A DNA stretch of 20,933 bases from RUG11462 sp045539315 (GCA_045539315.1 JAZQFC010000013.1:1-20933); one strand, 5' to 3'; counted from the first letter of the stretch, positions 1 through 6,405 are shown. Translations and numbers: made by a program. The notes: a model not told the origin generated them from the sequence alone.

Positions 1-277
1 AGAGTCTACATCTTCTAACAAACAAAGCGGAAACATTGTTAGAAACTTTGTAGCCCGTGGTTATGCTAAAATAACTGATGAAAGCGGAGAGTCTTTAATC
101 ATCTATGCAGATTATGATAAGCATAATGGCCGTTCATTAGGCTATGTTTCTTATATGCTTAAAAACGACACCGCAGAATTTTCAAAAGATATTTACGCTC
201 CTTATGCAGACAGAGTAGTAGCTTGGGCTAAAAAATATGAAATATCTCGCGACCCAGGCGGAAGCGACATTTGGTAA
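1..277 (+). CDS. C-terminal end of a probable secreted or surface protein (5' end outside window)
   Basis: An open frame enters from the left edge (first full codon at base 2) and stops with TAA at 275-277, giving the last 91 residues. The visible part contains FVARGYAKITDESGE, then a YADYDKHNGRSLGYVSYML stretch, and ends GGSDIW. There is no membrane segment or sortase signal in the visible part. The pattern of an aromatic 'RGYA..D..G' beta-rich segment followed by 'YADY...RS.GYV' is one I associate with the C-terminal ends of large secreted proteins of gut clostridia, but this is from memory and weak. A strong hairpin terminator follows within 10 bases, so this is the last gene of its unit. 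The function cannot be named from the tail alone; that it is coding is fairly sure, because the frame is open, ends at a terminator and has balanced composition. Confidence 0.6.
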   Translation, partial: ESTSSNKQSGNIVRNFVARGYAKITDESGESLIIYADYDKHNGRSLGYVSYMLKNDTAEFSKDIYAPYADRVVAWAKKYEISRDPGGSDIW

Positions 278-286
278 AAATCAAAC

Positions 287-321
287 AAAAAAGAGCTAAC
301 TTTTTTAAGTTAGATCTTTTA
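287..321. terminator. Bidirectional hairpin terminator
   Basis: The arms CTAAC (296-300) and GTTAG (309-313) are extended by AAAAGA and TCTTTT around one mismatch, so both strands read hairpin plus T tract. It lies 10 bases after the stop at 277 and 8 bases beyond the end of the leftward fragment at 329, so it can serve both convergent units. Confidence 0.75.
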
Positions 322-328
322 ACTTTGC

Positions 329-562
329 TTAAATTTCTTTTGCTAAAATAGCGGCGTCTTGTGATGGAGAAAAACGAGGGGTAACTATTTTCACATTTGG
401 CAATGTAAAGTTCAACATTTCTTCAAATTGGGTTTTTATGATATCAAAATGTGTAAAAATACTGCCAATTAAAGCCACTTCGCCGTCTTTTAAACCTGCC
501 TTTTTACAGCGCTTGATTTTTAACAGTGTTTGTGTTATACTAAAAAGCAAATAATGAAGCAA
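329..562 (-). pseudogene. Remnant of a BadF/BadG/BcrA/BcrD-type ATPase or N-acetylglucosamine kinase (C-terminal fragment)
   Basis: The 77-residue leftward frame reads like the extreme C-terminus of the BadF/BadG/BcrA/BcrD ATPase family, which includes N-acetylglucosamine kinases. It has a helix with KIKRCKKAGLKDG, then the strand-loop VALIGSIF (family V-L-G-G-V-F), a helix, NVKIVTPRFSPSQDAAILA (family P-x-x-x-P-x-x-G-A-x-L-A) and the end. Intact members are about 300 residues and need N-terminal DGGGTKT-type phosphate-binding motifs; nothing upstream on this strand before 827 supplies them. No Shine-Dalgarno is visible before the ATG at 562, and the first 12 or so codons overlap a promoter-like sequence. 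I infer a decayed gene whose 5' three quarters are lost. A small functional protein is possible but less likely. The family assignment is by motif memory, not by search. Confidence 0.5.
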
Positions 563-580
563 TCAAAATTATTTGCAAAT

Positions 581-610
581 ATGTTGTCAGTATGACAACA
601 TTTTGACAAC
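581..610. promoter_or_regulatory. Operator-like palindrome with a third half-site
   Basis: ATGTTGTCA (581-589) and TGACAACAT (593-601) form perfect 9-base arms around GTA, and a third TGACAAC follows at 604-610. Reading leftward, it lies just upstream of a TTGCTT (562-557), 17-base spacer, TATAAC (539-534) promoter-like pair at the 5' edge of the ATPase remnant. This is the expected place for a repressor site of a sugar-kinase-type operon. The regulator is not in the window and the site may be an orphan. A weak hairpin followed by TTTT on the + strand is the alternative reading. Confidence 0.3.
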
Positions 611-733
611 AAAAATCTTGATAGTCCATTTTTAATGGATAATCTGAATAATCCTGATAATACGAATAATAACACCTATACAAAATTGTTTAGGTTATGA
701 TTTTCAGGAGCGAGTGGGAATAATTATATAATC

Positions 734-763
734 AAAACAGGCAGAGATTTCTCTGCCTGTTTT
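734..763 (+). terminator. Strong hairpin terminator with no obvious gene in front
   Basis: ACAGGCAGAG (737-746) pairs with CTCTGCCTGT (751-760) around ATTT, with flanking AAA and TTT and a T run to 765. The stretch 563-733 contains no convincing gene: only a 21-codon frame at 636-701 rich in Asn and without a ribosome site. The hairpin therefore ends either an unannotated short RNA or transcripts of a gene that has been lost. Confidence 0.7.
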
Positions 764-767
764 TTAG

Positions 768-796
768 TTGCAAACAATAGATATATATGATAGAAT
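768..796 (+). promoter_or_regulatory. SigA-type promoter of the aldo/keto reductase gene
   Basis: TTGCAA (768-773), a 17-base spacer and TAGAAT (791-796) precede the start codon at 827 by 30 bases and follow the terminator at 734-763. Confidence 0.6.
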
Positions 797-826
797 AATC
801 ATATAAATTTAAATGAGGTATATAAT

Positions 827-1915
827 ATGTCTTTTGAAAAGATTAAAGGGAATTTTGGTTTTGGTTGTATGCGTCTTAAAATGAATGAAGATAAGGTTGA
901 TTATGATGAATTCAACAAGATGATAGACGCGTATATTAGCGCAGGTTTCAACTATTTTGATACTGCTCACGGGTATATTGACGGTAAAAGCGAAACTGCT
1001 TTGAGGGACTGCCTTTCGGCTAGATATAATCGTGAAGATTTTGTATTTGCTAATAAACTTTCGGTTTGGTGTTTTGAAAGCCAAGAAGATATATTACCGC
1101 TTTTTGAAAATCAATTAGAATGTTGCGGTGTTGATTATTTTGATTTTTATCTTGTTCATTGCGTAACAAAAGATACATATAAAAAGTATGAAGAATGTAA
1201 CTGTTTTGAGTTTATAAAGCAACTTAAAGAGCAAGGTAGAGTTAAGCATATCGGTTTTTCATTCCATGATAATGCAGAGTTTTTAGATGAAGTTTTAACA
1301 AAATATCCTTTTGTTGAATTTGTTCAGTTGCAATTTAATTATCTTGATTATGATGACCCTGGTGTGCAGAGTAAAGCGTGTTATGATGTAGCAGTAAAAC
1401 ACGGTAAAAAAGTTATTGTTATGGAGCCGGTAAGAGGTGGCGCACTAGTTGATTTGCCAGAAGAAGCCAAGCAGATTTTTGATAACCTTAACGGTGGCTC
1501 TTATGCTTCTTATGCGCTTCGATATGCGGCGAGTTTCCCTGAAGTGTTTATGGTGCTTTCGGGAATGGGCGATATGAATATGATGAATGATAATTTAAAT
1601 ACATTCACAAATTTTGTGCCATTTTCAAAAGAAGAATATAAGGCAACAGATAAAGTTCGTGAGATAATTAGGCGAGTAAGGCAGATTCCTTGTACTGCGT
1701 GTAGATATTGCACCGAGGTTTGTGAAAAAGATATTCCTATTCCTGATATTTTCTCGGTTTACAACGAGCATTTATCAGCAAAAATTACTTTTGATGAAGC
1801 AAAAAATAAGATGCCATCAGGCGCTAAAGAATGCATTAAATGTGGAAAATGCGAAAAGAATTGTCCGCAGAGCATTGAAATAAGAAAGCATCTTGAAAAA
1901 ATAGCACAATGGTAA
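827..1915 (+). CDS. Aldo/keto reductase with C-terminal two-cluster ferredoxin domain
   Basis: This 362-residue protein is a cytoplasmic oxidoreductase of the COG1453 type: an aldo/keto reductase TIM barrel (about residues 8-265) followed by a bacterial ferredoxin domain. The barrel shows GFGCMRL near the N-terminus and a full catalytic tetrad by motif: D45 and Y50 in FDTAHGY, K77 in ANKLS and H111 in LVHC. It also has HIGFSFH at 141 and EPVRGG at 200. The C-terminal part has two CxxCxxCxxxC sets, Cys 289/292/295/299 and 336/339/342/346, expected to bind two [4Fe-4S] clusters, though the usual CP ending is kept only in the second. Family members are NAD(P)H or ferredoxin-linked reductases of unknown substrate. 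GAGGT at 815-819 sits 7 bases before ATG. It has its own promoter, and the next gene also has one, so it is probably monocistronic. Confidence 0.93.
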   Translation: MSFEKIKGNFGFGCMRLKMNEDKVDYDEFNKMIDAYISAGFNYFDTAHGYIDGKSETALRDCLSARYNREDFVFANKLSVWCFESQEDILPLFENQLECCGVDYFDFYLVHCVTKDTYKKYEECNCFEFIKQLKEQGRVKHIGFSFHDNAEFLDEVLTKYPFVEFVQLQFNYLDYDDPGVQSKACYDVAVKHGKKVIVMEPVRGGALVDLPEEAKQIFDNLNGGSYASYALRYAASFPEVFMVLSGMGDMNMMNDNLNTFTNFVPFSKEEYKATDKVREIIRRVRQIPCTACRYCTEVCEKDIPIPDIFSVYNEHLSAKITFDEAKNKMPSGAKECIKCGKCEKNCPQSIEIRKHLEKIAQW

Positions 1916-1964
1916 AAAACAGGAATATAGAGGAAGATAATTTTAAATTTTTTTAGTAAAACAA

Positions 1965-1993
1965 TTGAATTTATATATTGTTTGTGTTATAAT
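1965..1993 (+). promoter_or_regulatory. SigA-type promoter for the FGG-repeat protein
   Basis: TTGAAT (1965-1970), exactly 17 bases, then TATAAT (1988-1993). This places transcription near 2000 and excludes translation starts further upstream, including the TTG at 1965, which is the -35 element itself. Confidence 0.75.
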
Positions 1994-2033
1994 GGCTAGG
2001 CAAAAGATTTCTATTATGAAAAGAGGGATTTTC

Positions 2034-2357
2034 ATGGATAATTTAAAAGTGGGTTGCGCTTTATTTGGCGGTTGTGATATAGATTGCACCGGTGAAAAAT
2101 TTGAAGGCGCTAAACTTTCTGCCATCTTTGGTGGTGTTGATTGTAATCTTAAAAATGCCATTGTTGAAAACGATTGTGAAATAAAAGCAAGAGCAGTTTT
2201 CGGTGGTGTTGATATAATAGTTCCTCCAAATGTTAATGTGAAAGTAAGTTCTGTTAACATTTTTGGTGGCACAGATAATAAAACTACAAGTTGTGAAGGC
2301 ACTCCAACAATTTATATTAAATGTTTTAGTATGTTTGGCGGAGTTGAAATTAAATAG
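2034..2357 (+). CDS. Small soluble FGG-repeat protein related to the LiaF C-terminal domain
   Basis: The ATG at 2034 follows GAGGG (2023-2027) by 6 bases and the TATAAT promoter by 40, giving 107 residues. The protein has no signal peptide or membrane segment and is almost wholly built of repeats marked by FGG at residues 11, 32, 56, 77 and 101, mostly as FGGVD or FGGVE. One repeat continues DIIVPPNVNVKV, the signature of the LiaF-like C-terminal domain (the 'cell wall-active antibiotics response' family). In LiaF this domain follows four membrane helices and helps restrain a cell-wall stress kinase; here those helices are absent. I infer a cytosolic single-domain homologue, possibly with an envelope-stress or scaffolding role. 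It contains cysteines at 8, 14, 18, 37, 48, 87 and 97, which is many for its size. The gene seems to be monocistronic or the first of a pair with the antiporter gene 72 bases downstream. Confidence 0.75.
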   Translation: MDNLKVGCALFGGCDIDCTGEKFEGAKLSAIFGGVDCNLKNAIVENDCEIKARAVFGGVDIIVPPNVNVKVSSVNIFGGTDNKTTSCEGTPTIYIKCFSMFGGVEIK

Positions 2358-2368
2358 AATTATAAATA

Positions 2369-2394
2369 GGCTTGAAATCATTTGATTTCAAGCC
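2369..2394 (+). other. Perfect inverted repeat between the FGG protein and antiporter genes
   Basis: GGCTTGAAATC (2369-2379) and GATTTCAAGCC (2384-2394) form an 11-pair hairpin with a four-base loop. It is followed by ATATTTA rather than a T run, so it is at best a weak terminator. It may partly end the upstream message or stabilise its 3' end while letting transcription continue into the antiporter gene. Confidence 0.5.
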
Positions 2395-2429
2395 ATATTT
2401 ACGGCTGTTTTGAATTGAAGGGGATAAAA

Positions 2430-3764
2430 ATGGATAATACAGTTCAAATTTTACTTAGTATATCGGTCTGCGTTTTAGTTGGACTTTTGATGTCAAGAAT
2501 CTGCAAAATTTTAAAATTACCTGCAGTTACAGGATACTTGATTTCAGGTATTTTAGTAGGTTGCTTTTTTCTTGGAAGAATAACTTTGCCTGGTGGCTAT
2601 CATCTTGGTTTTAGCAGTCCTGATTTTGAAGATATTCATGCGCTTGGAATTTTATCAGATGTTGCGCTTGGCTTTATAGCATTTTCAATTGGTAGCGAGT
2701 TTAAACTTTCAGAACTCAAGAAAACAGGTAAACAAGCAACTATCATTGGCGTTTTTCAAGCGTTAACCGCGGCTTTTGTTTGTGCTTTGGTTTTATTAGG
2801 CTTACATTACATACTTTTAAATTCAACAGGGGTTGACTGTTTGCCAATTTCTGCAGTTTTAATTTTATCGGCAATTGCAACTGCAACCGCTCCTGCGGCA
2901 ACATTGATGGTTGTTCGTCAATACAAAGCAAAAGGCGCGCTTACAAAACTTTTGTTGCCAATTGTAGCGCTTGATGACGCAGTAGGTTTAATTGTTTTCG
3001 CAGTGCTTTTTGGTGTATCAAAAGCAATAGACGGTGGCGCAGTATCAGTAACATCAATTGTTATAGAGCCATTAATTGAAATTGTTTTGTCACTTGTAAT
3101 CGGTGCAATATTAGGTCTTGTATTATCAGAACTTGAAAAATTATTTCATTCAAACAGTAACCGTTTAAGTCTTGTTATTGTATTTGTGTTTATCACAGTT
3201 GCAATAACCGAACTTAAAAACTTACATATCGGCGGAGTTCATATCGGTTTTTCATCGCTTCTTACTTGTATGATGTGTGGCACTATTTTCTGCAATGTTT
3301 GTGAATGTTCAGATGAAATGATGCACAGAGCGGACAGTTGGACAAAACCATTGCTTATACTTTTCTTTGTAATTAGTGGCGCAGAGTTAGATTTAAGAGT
3401 TTTCAAACAACCTATTTTTGTTCTTGTTGGTTTGGTTTACATACTTGCTCGTTGTATTGGTAAATACTATGGCGCATATATTTCTGCTAAATTTACAAAA
3501 TGTAATGAAAAAATAGTAAAATATCTTGGTATAACATTGTTCCCACAAGCAGGTGTTGCTTTGGGTATGGTTAGCACCGTATCGGCAGATGAAATTATTA
3601 GCGCAGATGTTGCAAATGTAGTTAGATTTGTAATTTTGTTTGCAGTGCTTATTTATGAAATTGTTGGTCCTGTTATGACAAAATGGGCGCTTAAAAAATC
3701 AGGCGATATTACTGCAAAACCAGAAGGGTTTACAAGAAGACAGAAAAATCAACCTGCACAGTAA
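2430..3764 (+). CDS. CPA2-family cation:proton antiporter (Na+/H+ or K+/H+ exchanger)
   Basis: This protein of 444 residues is an integral membrane antiporter of the monovalent cation:proton antiporter-2 family (PF00999 fold). About 12 hydrophobic segments run from residue 5 to 435. Diagnostic features are LKLPAVTGYLISGILVG after the first helix, GFIAFSIGSEF near 81-91, TATAPAATLMVVRQYKAKG at 151-169 and the paired acidic residues in ALDDAVGLIVF (D182, D183) where family members bind the ion. It lacks the C-terminal TrkA-N/RCK nucleotide-binding domain of KefB and KefC, so it is a short, transporter-only form. AAGGGG lies about 7 bases before the ATG at 2430; the open frame extends to 2382, inside the hairpin, but without a ribosome site. 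The ion cannot be decided from sequence. Confidence 0.88.
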   Translation: MDNTVQILLSISVCVLVGLLMSRICKILKLPAVTGYLISGILVGCFFLGRITLPGGYHLGFSSPDFEDIHALGILSDVALGFIAFSIGSEFKLSELKKTGKQATIIGVFQALTAAFVCALVLLGLHYILLNSTGVDCLPISAVLILSAIATATAPAATLMVVRQYKAKGALTKLLLPIVALDDAVGLIVFAVLFGVSKAIDGGAVSVTSIVIEPLIEIVLSLVIGAILGLVLSELEKLFHSNSNRLSLVIVFVFITVAITELKNLHIGGVHIGFSSLLTCMMCGTIFCNVCECSDEMMHRADSWTKPLLILFFVISGAELDLRVFKQPIFVLVGLVYILARCIGKYYGAYISAKFTKCNEKIVKYLGITLFPQAGVALGMVSTVSADEIISADVANVVRFVILFAVLIYEIVGPVMTKWALKKSGDITAKPEGFTRRQKNQPAQ

Positions 3765-3767
3765 ACT

Positions 3768-3800
3768 AAAAGAGTTGACAATTTTGTCAACTCTTTTTTG
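3768..3800 (+). terminator. Rho-independent terminator after the antiporter gene
   Basis: AAAAGAGTTGACA (3768-3780) pairs with TGTCAACTCTTTT (3785-3797) around ATTT and is followed by more T. It starts 4 bases after the stop codon. Confidence 0.88.
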
Positions 3801-3829
3801 TTGCAATTTTTCTTTGATTCTTGTATAAT
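3801..3829 (+). promoter_or_regulatory. SigA-type promoter of the GtrA-family gene
   Basis: TTGCAA (3801-3806), a 17-base spacer and TATAAT (3824-3829), directly after the preceding terminator and 31 bases before the start codon at 3860. Confidence 0.7.
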
Positions 3830-3859
3830 AATGTTAATGGGAAAGAAGGGGGAATTTTT

Positions 3860-4270
3860 ATGTCAGAAAATAAAAATATTTGGCAGATGATTAAATTTAC
3901 ACTATTTTCAATTTCTGCAGGAATTATTCAGGTTGTATCATTTACATTGCTTAACGAACTTTTAAAGGTTGATTATTGGGTTGCTTATTTAGTTGCGCTT
4001 GTTTTATCAATTGTTTGGAATTTTACATTGAATCGCAGATATACATTTCAGTCTGCAGCAAATATTCCAATAGCAATGTTAAAAGTTTTCGGCTTTTATT
4101 TAGTGTTTACACCTGTTTCAACTATTCTTGGCAATTTCGCAGAAAATAGTGGTGTAAATGAGTATATTGTTTTAGCAGTAACAATGTTATCAAACTTTGT
4201 GCTTGAATATTTATTCTGCAAATTTGTTGTTTATAGAAATCAAGAATATACAAGAGAAAAAAAGAGTTAA
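3860..4270 (+). CDS. GtrA-family membrane protein
   Basis: The protein has 136 residues with four predicted membrane helices (about 11-33, 40-55, 71-92 and 101-122), as in the GtrA family (PF04138). The family motif WNFTLNRRYTF occupies residues 53-63 between helices two and three. GtrA proteins are thought to move or hold undecaprenyl-phosphate-linked sugars, or to help glycosyltransferases decorate cell-wall polymers; no such transferase lies beside it here, so its partner is elsewhere. The GGGGG ribosome site (3848-3852) and the promoter's TATAAT at 3824-3829 fix the start at ATG 3860 rather than further upstream. The coding region runs into its own terminator: the stop codon is part of the hairpin. 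Confidence 0.88.
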   Translation: MSENKNIWQMIKFTLFSISAGIIQVVSFTLLNELLKVDYWVAYLVALVLSIVWNFTLNRRYTFQSAANIPIAMLKVFGFYLVFTPVSTILGNFAENSGVNEYIVLAVTMLSNFVLEYLFCKFVVYRNQEYTREKKS

Positions 4271-4292
4271 CTTTAAGTTAACTCTTTTTTTA
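4257..4292. terminator. Bidirectional terminator shared by the GtrA and DUF1294 genes
   Basis: AGAGTTAACTT (4263-4273) and AAGTTAACTCT (4275-4285) are exact inverses, flanked by an A run on the left and a T run on the right, so both strands terminate. It contains the GtrA stop codon and reaches the DUF1294 stop codon at 4290-4292, with no spare DNA between the convergent genes. Confidence 0.85.
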
Positions 4293-4553
4293 TTTGAAAA
4301 TCAAAAGTAAAATTACAACTAAATATGCGATTAAAATAACAGGAAGAGAGTATATAAATTTAGGCTTTTTAGTTTTATGCCTAAAGATAAGCATTCCAAA
4401 AATTCCGCCTAAAACGCCACCGGCTAAGCAAAATGTCAACAAAGTTTTTTCGCTTATTCTGTAAGCATCTAATTTTGCTTTTAGTTTATCAATGCCAAAA
4501 ATTATAAAAGTAAAAACATTTATAATTACTAAATAAATTGCAAATTCAAACAT
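4290..4553 (-). CDS. DUF1294 family small membrane protein
   Basis: This 87-residue protein matches the DUF1294 family (PF06961), whose members are usually 80-100 residues with three or so membrane helices. The family core is complete: FGIDKLKAKLDAYRISEKTLL (residues about 19-39), then a GG-containing helix, GMLIFRHKTKKPKF (about 53-66) and a last helix VILIAYLVVILLL. No function is established for the family. AGGAG (4564-4560 on this strand) lies 6 bases before the ATG at 4553. A promoter lies further upstream at 4608-4580. It is a single-gene unit, divergent from the RNase P RNA gene and convergent with GtrA. Confidence 0.88.
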   Translation of the reverse strand: MFEFAIYLVIINVFTFIIFGIDKLKAKLDAYRISEKTLLTFCLAGGVLGGIFGMLIFRHKTKKPKFIYSLPVILIAYLVVILLLIFK

Positions 4554-4579
4554 AAAAATCTCCTGTTGTTTTTAAATAA

Positions 4580-4608
4580 ATTATACTACAAAAGTTTTAA
4601 AAATACAA
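4580..4608 (-). promoter_or_regulatory. Promoter of the DUF1294 gene
   Basis: Reading leftward: TTGTAT (4608-4603), a 17-base spacer and TATAAT (4585-4580), 26 bases before the start codon at 4553. It diverges from the rnpB promoter at 4633-4661. Confidence 0.6.
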
Positions 4609-4632
4609 TATTATACTTATATAAGTAAATTG

Positions 4633-4661
4633 TTGACTTTTTGAGCGTTTTATTTTAAAAT
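4633..4661 (+). promoter_or_regulatory. rnpB promoter
   Basis: TTGACT (4633-4638), a 17-base spacer and TAAAAT (4656-4661), with the first paired base of the RNA at 4668, seven bases downstream of the -10 element. Confidence 0.65.
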
Positions 4662-4667
4662 AATATA

Positions 4668-5000
4668 AGCGAGTAGATTATACGGTTGCGCTTAATTTTT
4701 AAGTGAGGAAAGTCCGAGCATCACAGAGCAGGATAACGGCTAACGGCCGCCGGAGGCGACTCCCGGGAAAGTGCAACAGAAATAAACCGCCTGGCAACAG
4801 GTAAGGATGGAAAGGCGAGGTAAGAGCTCACCGACTTTGTGGTAACACAAGGTGCCCTGTAAACCCTATCCGATGCAACGCTGACAAGGGGCTATGCATT
4901 TGCTCGATGCTACCCTGAAAAGCGGCTTGAGGCAGTTGGTAACAATTGTCCCAGATAGATAACCGTACACGACAGAACTCGGCTTATAGATTTACTCGCT
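4668..5000 (+). ncRNA. rnpB: RNase P RNA, bacterial type A
   Basis: The catalytic RNA that trims tRNA 5' leaders. The ends pair as P1: AGCGAGTA at 4668-4675 with TACTCGCT at 4993-5000. The universal core is clear: GAGGAAAGTCCGAGC (P4 and flanks) near 4704, ACAGAAATAAACCGCC near 4776, GGTAAGAGCTCACCG near 4820 and the closing GACAGAACTCGGCTTATAG near 4970. At about 333 nt it is a little shorter than the E. coli type A RNA. By hand alignment, the segment before GCGGCTTGAG reads ACCCTGAAAA where E. coli has ACCCGGGUAG, so the GGU that pairs with tRNA CCA ends seems absent. It has its own promoter, and its terminator abuts the next gene. Confidence 0.96.
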
Positions 5001-5013
5001 AATTTAAAATAAC

Positions 5014-5035
5014 AGTGGCCTGGCGCCACTTTTTT
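5014..5035 (+). terminator. rnpB terminator
   Basis: AGTGGC (5014-5019) and GCCACT (5025-5030) with loop CTGGC, then six T counting the base of the stem. The next gene's AGGA ribosome site begins at the very next base (5036), so read-through transcripts would carry this hairpin against the start region. Confidence 0.8.
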
Positions 5036-5046
5036 AGGATATAAAA

Positions 5047-6399
5047 ATGAAGAAAAATGAAACCGCAGTAATGAAAATAATTGATTATTCTACCGAGGGT
5101 TTTGGAATTGCAAAAGCGCCTGATGGTATGACTGTATTCGTGCCTGGCGCTGCAGTTGGCGATGAGGCAGAAGTTCTTATTGTAAAAGCGCTTAAGAAAT
5201 TTTGCTTTGGTAAAATAATCGAGTTTAAAACTAAATCAACTGATAGAACCGAACCTGACTGTTCGGTTTTTTCTCGTTGTGGTGGTTGCGTTTTTCGTCA
5301 TATAGATTATAATGCAGAATTAGAGTTTAAAAGAAAAAGAGTTAGCGATGCGATTTCTCGTATCGGTGGAATTGATATACCTGTTAACGAAGTTTTGTCT
5401 AATAAAAAAACAACTCGTTATCGCAATAAAGGTCAGTATCCTGTACGAGCAGATGCAAACGGCAAGTCTATAGCCGGTTTTTATTCGCTTCATTCTCATA
5501 GAGTTATTCCTTGTGATGACTGCGTTTTGCAACCAAAAGAGTTTTCAAAAATTGTTGATACTTGTATTAAGTTTTTTAATGATAAAGGTATTGCCCCTTA
5601 TGATGAGCAAACAAATAAAGGCGTAGTTCGTCATATTTACTTAAGAAAAAGCGGTTACACCAATAAAACAGTAGTTTGTATTATAATAAATAGTGACAGT
5701 TTGCCTTATTCAGATGAATTGGTTGATGTTTTGTCAAAATTCGAAGAAGTTTCAGGCGTTATTCTTAATATAAATAAAGAAAAAACAAATGTTATTCTCG
5801 GCAAGAAAATAAAAGTTTTATCGGGCGATGAGTTTATTGTTGATACCTTACTTGGTGTTAAGTTTAAAATCTCGCCACTTGCATTTTTCCAAGTTAACAG
5901 GAAAATGACTGAAAAGTTGTATAAATGCGCGTCAGATTTTGCAAATGTACAAGGAAAAACCGTGCTTGATTTATTCTGTGGCGCAGGAACAATTGGGCTT
6001 ACAATGGCAAACTCGGCTAAAAAGGTTATCGGCGTTGAAATTGTACCGCAAGCGATAGAAAATGCAAAAGAAAACGCAAAATTAAATGGTATTACAAATG
6101 CCGAGTTTATCTGCGATACTGCGGCAAACGCTGCAAAACAATTAGCAGATAAGAATATAAAAGCAGATGTGGTAATCGTTGACCCACCAAGAAAAGGGCT
6201 CACAAATGACTTAATCGGTACAATTTGTAATGATTTTAGCCCAGAAAGAGTTGTTTATGTGTCTTGCGACCCAGGTACACTCGCTCGCGATTTAAAAGTT
6301 TTTGAAAACTTTGAATACAAAGTAAAACAAGTTCAACCTGTAGATATGTTCCCAAGAACAGCACATGTTGAAACGGTTGTGCTTTTAGAAAAGGAGTAA
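5047..6399 (+). CDS. rlmD: 23S rRNA uracil-C5 methyltransferase, RlmD/RumA type
   Basis: A cytoplasmic SAM-dependent enzyme that makes 5-methyluridine in 23S rRNA; 450 residues, as usual. An N-terminal TRAM RNA-binding domain (about 5-60, DYSTEGFGIAKAPDGMTVFVPGAAVGDEAEV region) is followed by the iron-sulfur cysteines C72, C78 and C81, with C156 or C159 as fourth ligand. Further on are the SAM loop DLFCGAGTIG (308-317), VDPPRKG (378-384), the nucleophile C407 in VYVSCDPGT and the base E442 in HVETV. AGGA at 5036-5039 sits 7 bases before ATG. In Bacillus one enzyme (RlmCD) methylates both U747 and U1939; here a TRAM-less paralogue two genes downstream suggests a split of targets, so the exact site is uncertain. 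First gene of a run reaching 9727. Confidence 0.92.
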   Translation: MKKNETAVMKIIDYSTEGFGIAKAPDGMTVFVPGAAVGDEAEVLIVKALKKFCFGKIIEFKTKSTDRTEPDCSVFSRCGGCVFRHIDYNAELEFKRKRVSDAISRIGGIDIPVNEVLSNKKTTRYRNKGQYPVRADANGKSIAGFYSLHSHRVIPCDDCVLQPKEFSKIVDTCIKFFNDKGIAPYDEQTNKGVVRHIYLRKSGYTNKTVVCIIINSDSLPYSDELVDVLSKFEEVSGVILNINKEKTNVILGKKIKVLSGDEFIVDTLLGVKFKISPLAFFQVNRKMTEKLYKCASDFANVQGKTVLDLFCGAGTIGLTMANSAKKVIGVEIVPQAIENAKENAKLNGITNAEFICDTAANAAKQLADKNIKADVVIVDPPRKGLTNDLIGTICNDFSPERVVYVSCDPGTLARDLKVFENFEYKVKQVQPVDMFPRTAHVETVVLLEKE

Positions 6400-6405
6400 A
6401 TTAAA

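Noticed and set aside
636..701. 21-codon Asn-rich frame starting MDNLNNPDNTNNN
   Set aside because: No ribosome site, low complexity and very short; more likely non-coding or a relic.
1965..2033. Longer reading of the FGG-repeat protein starting at TTG 1965 or at the ATGs around 1992-2016
   Set aside because: TTG at 1965 is the start of the -35 element and the TATAAT at 1988-1993 lies inside the extension; the only good ribosome site is before ATG 2034.
5706..6203. 165-codon open frame on the minus strand inside the rlmD gene
   Set aside because: It lies fully antisense to a gene with complete catalytic motifs, is rich in Ser/Phe/Ala as expected of a shadow frame, and has no ribosome site or domain.
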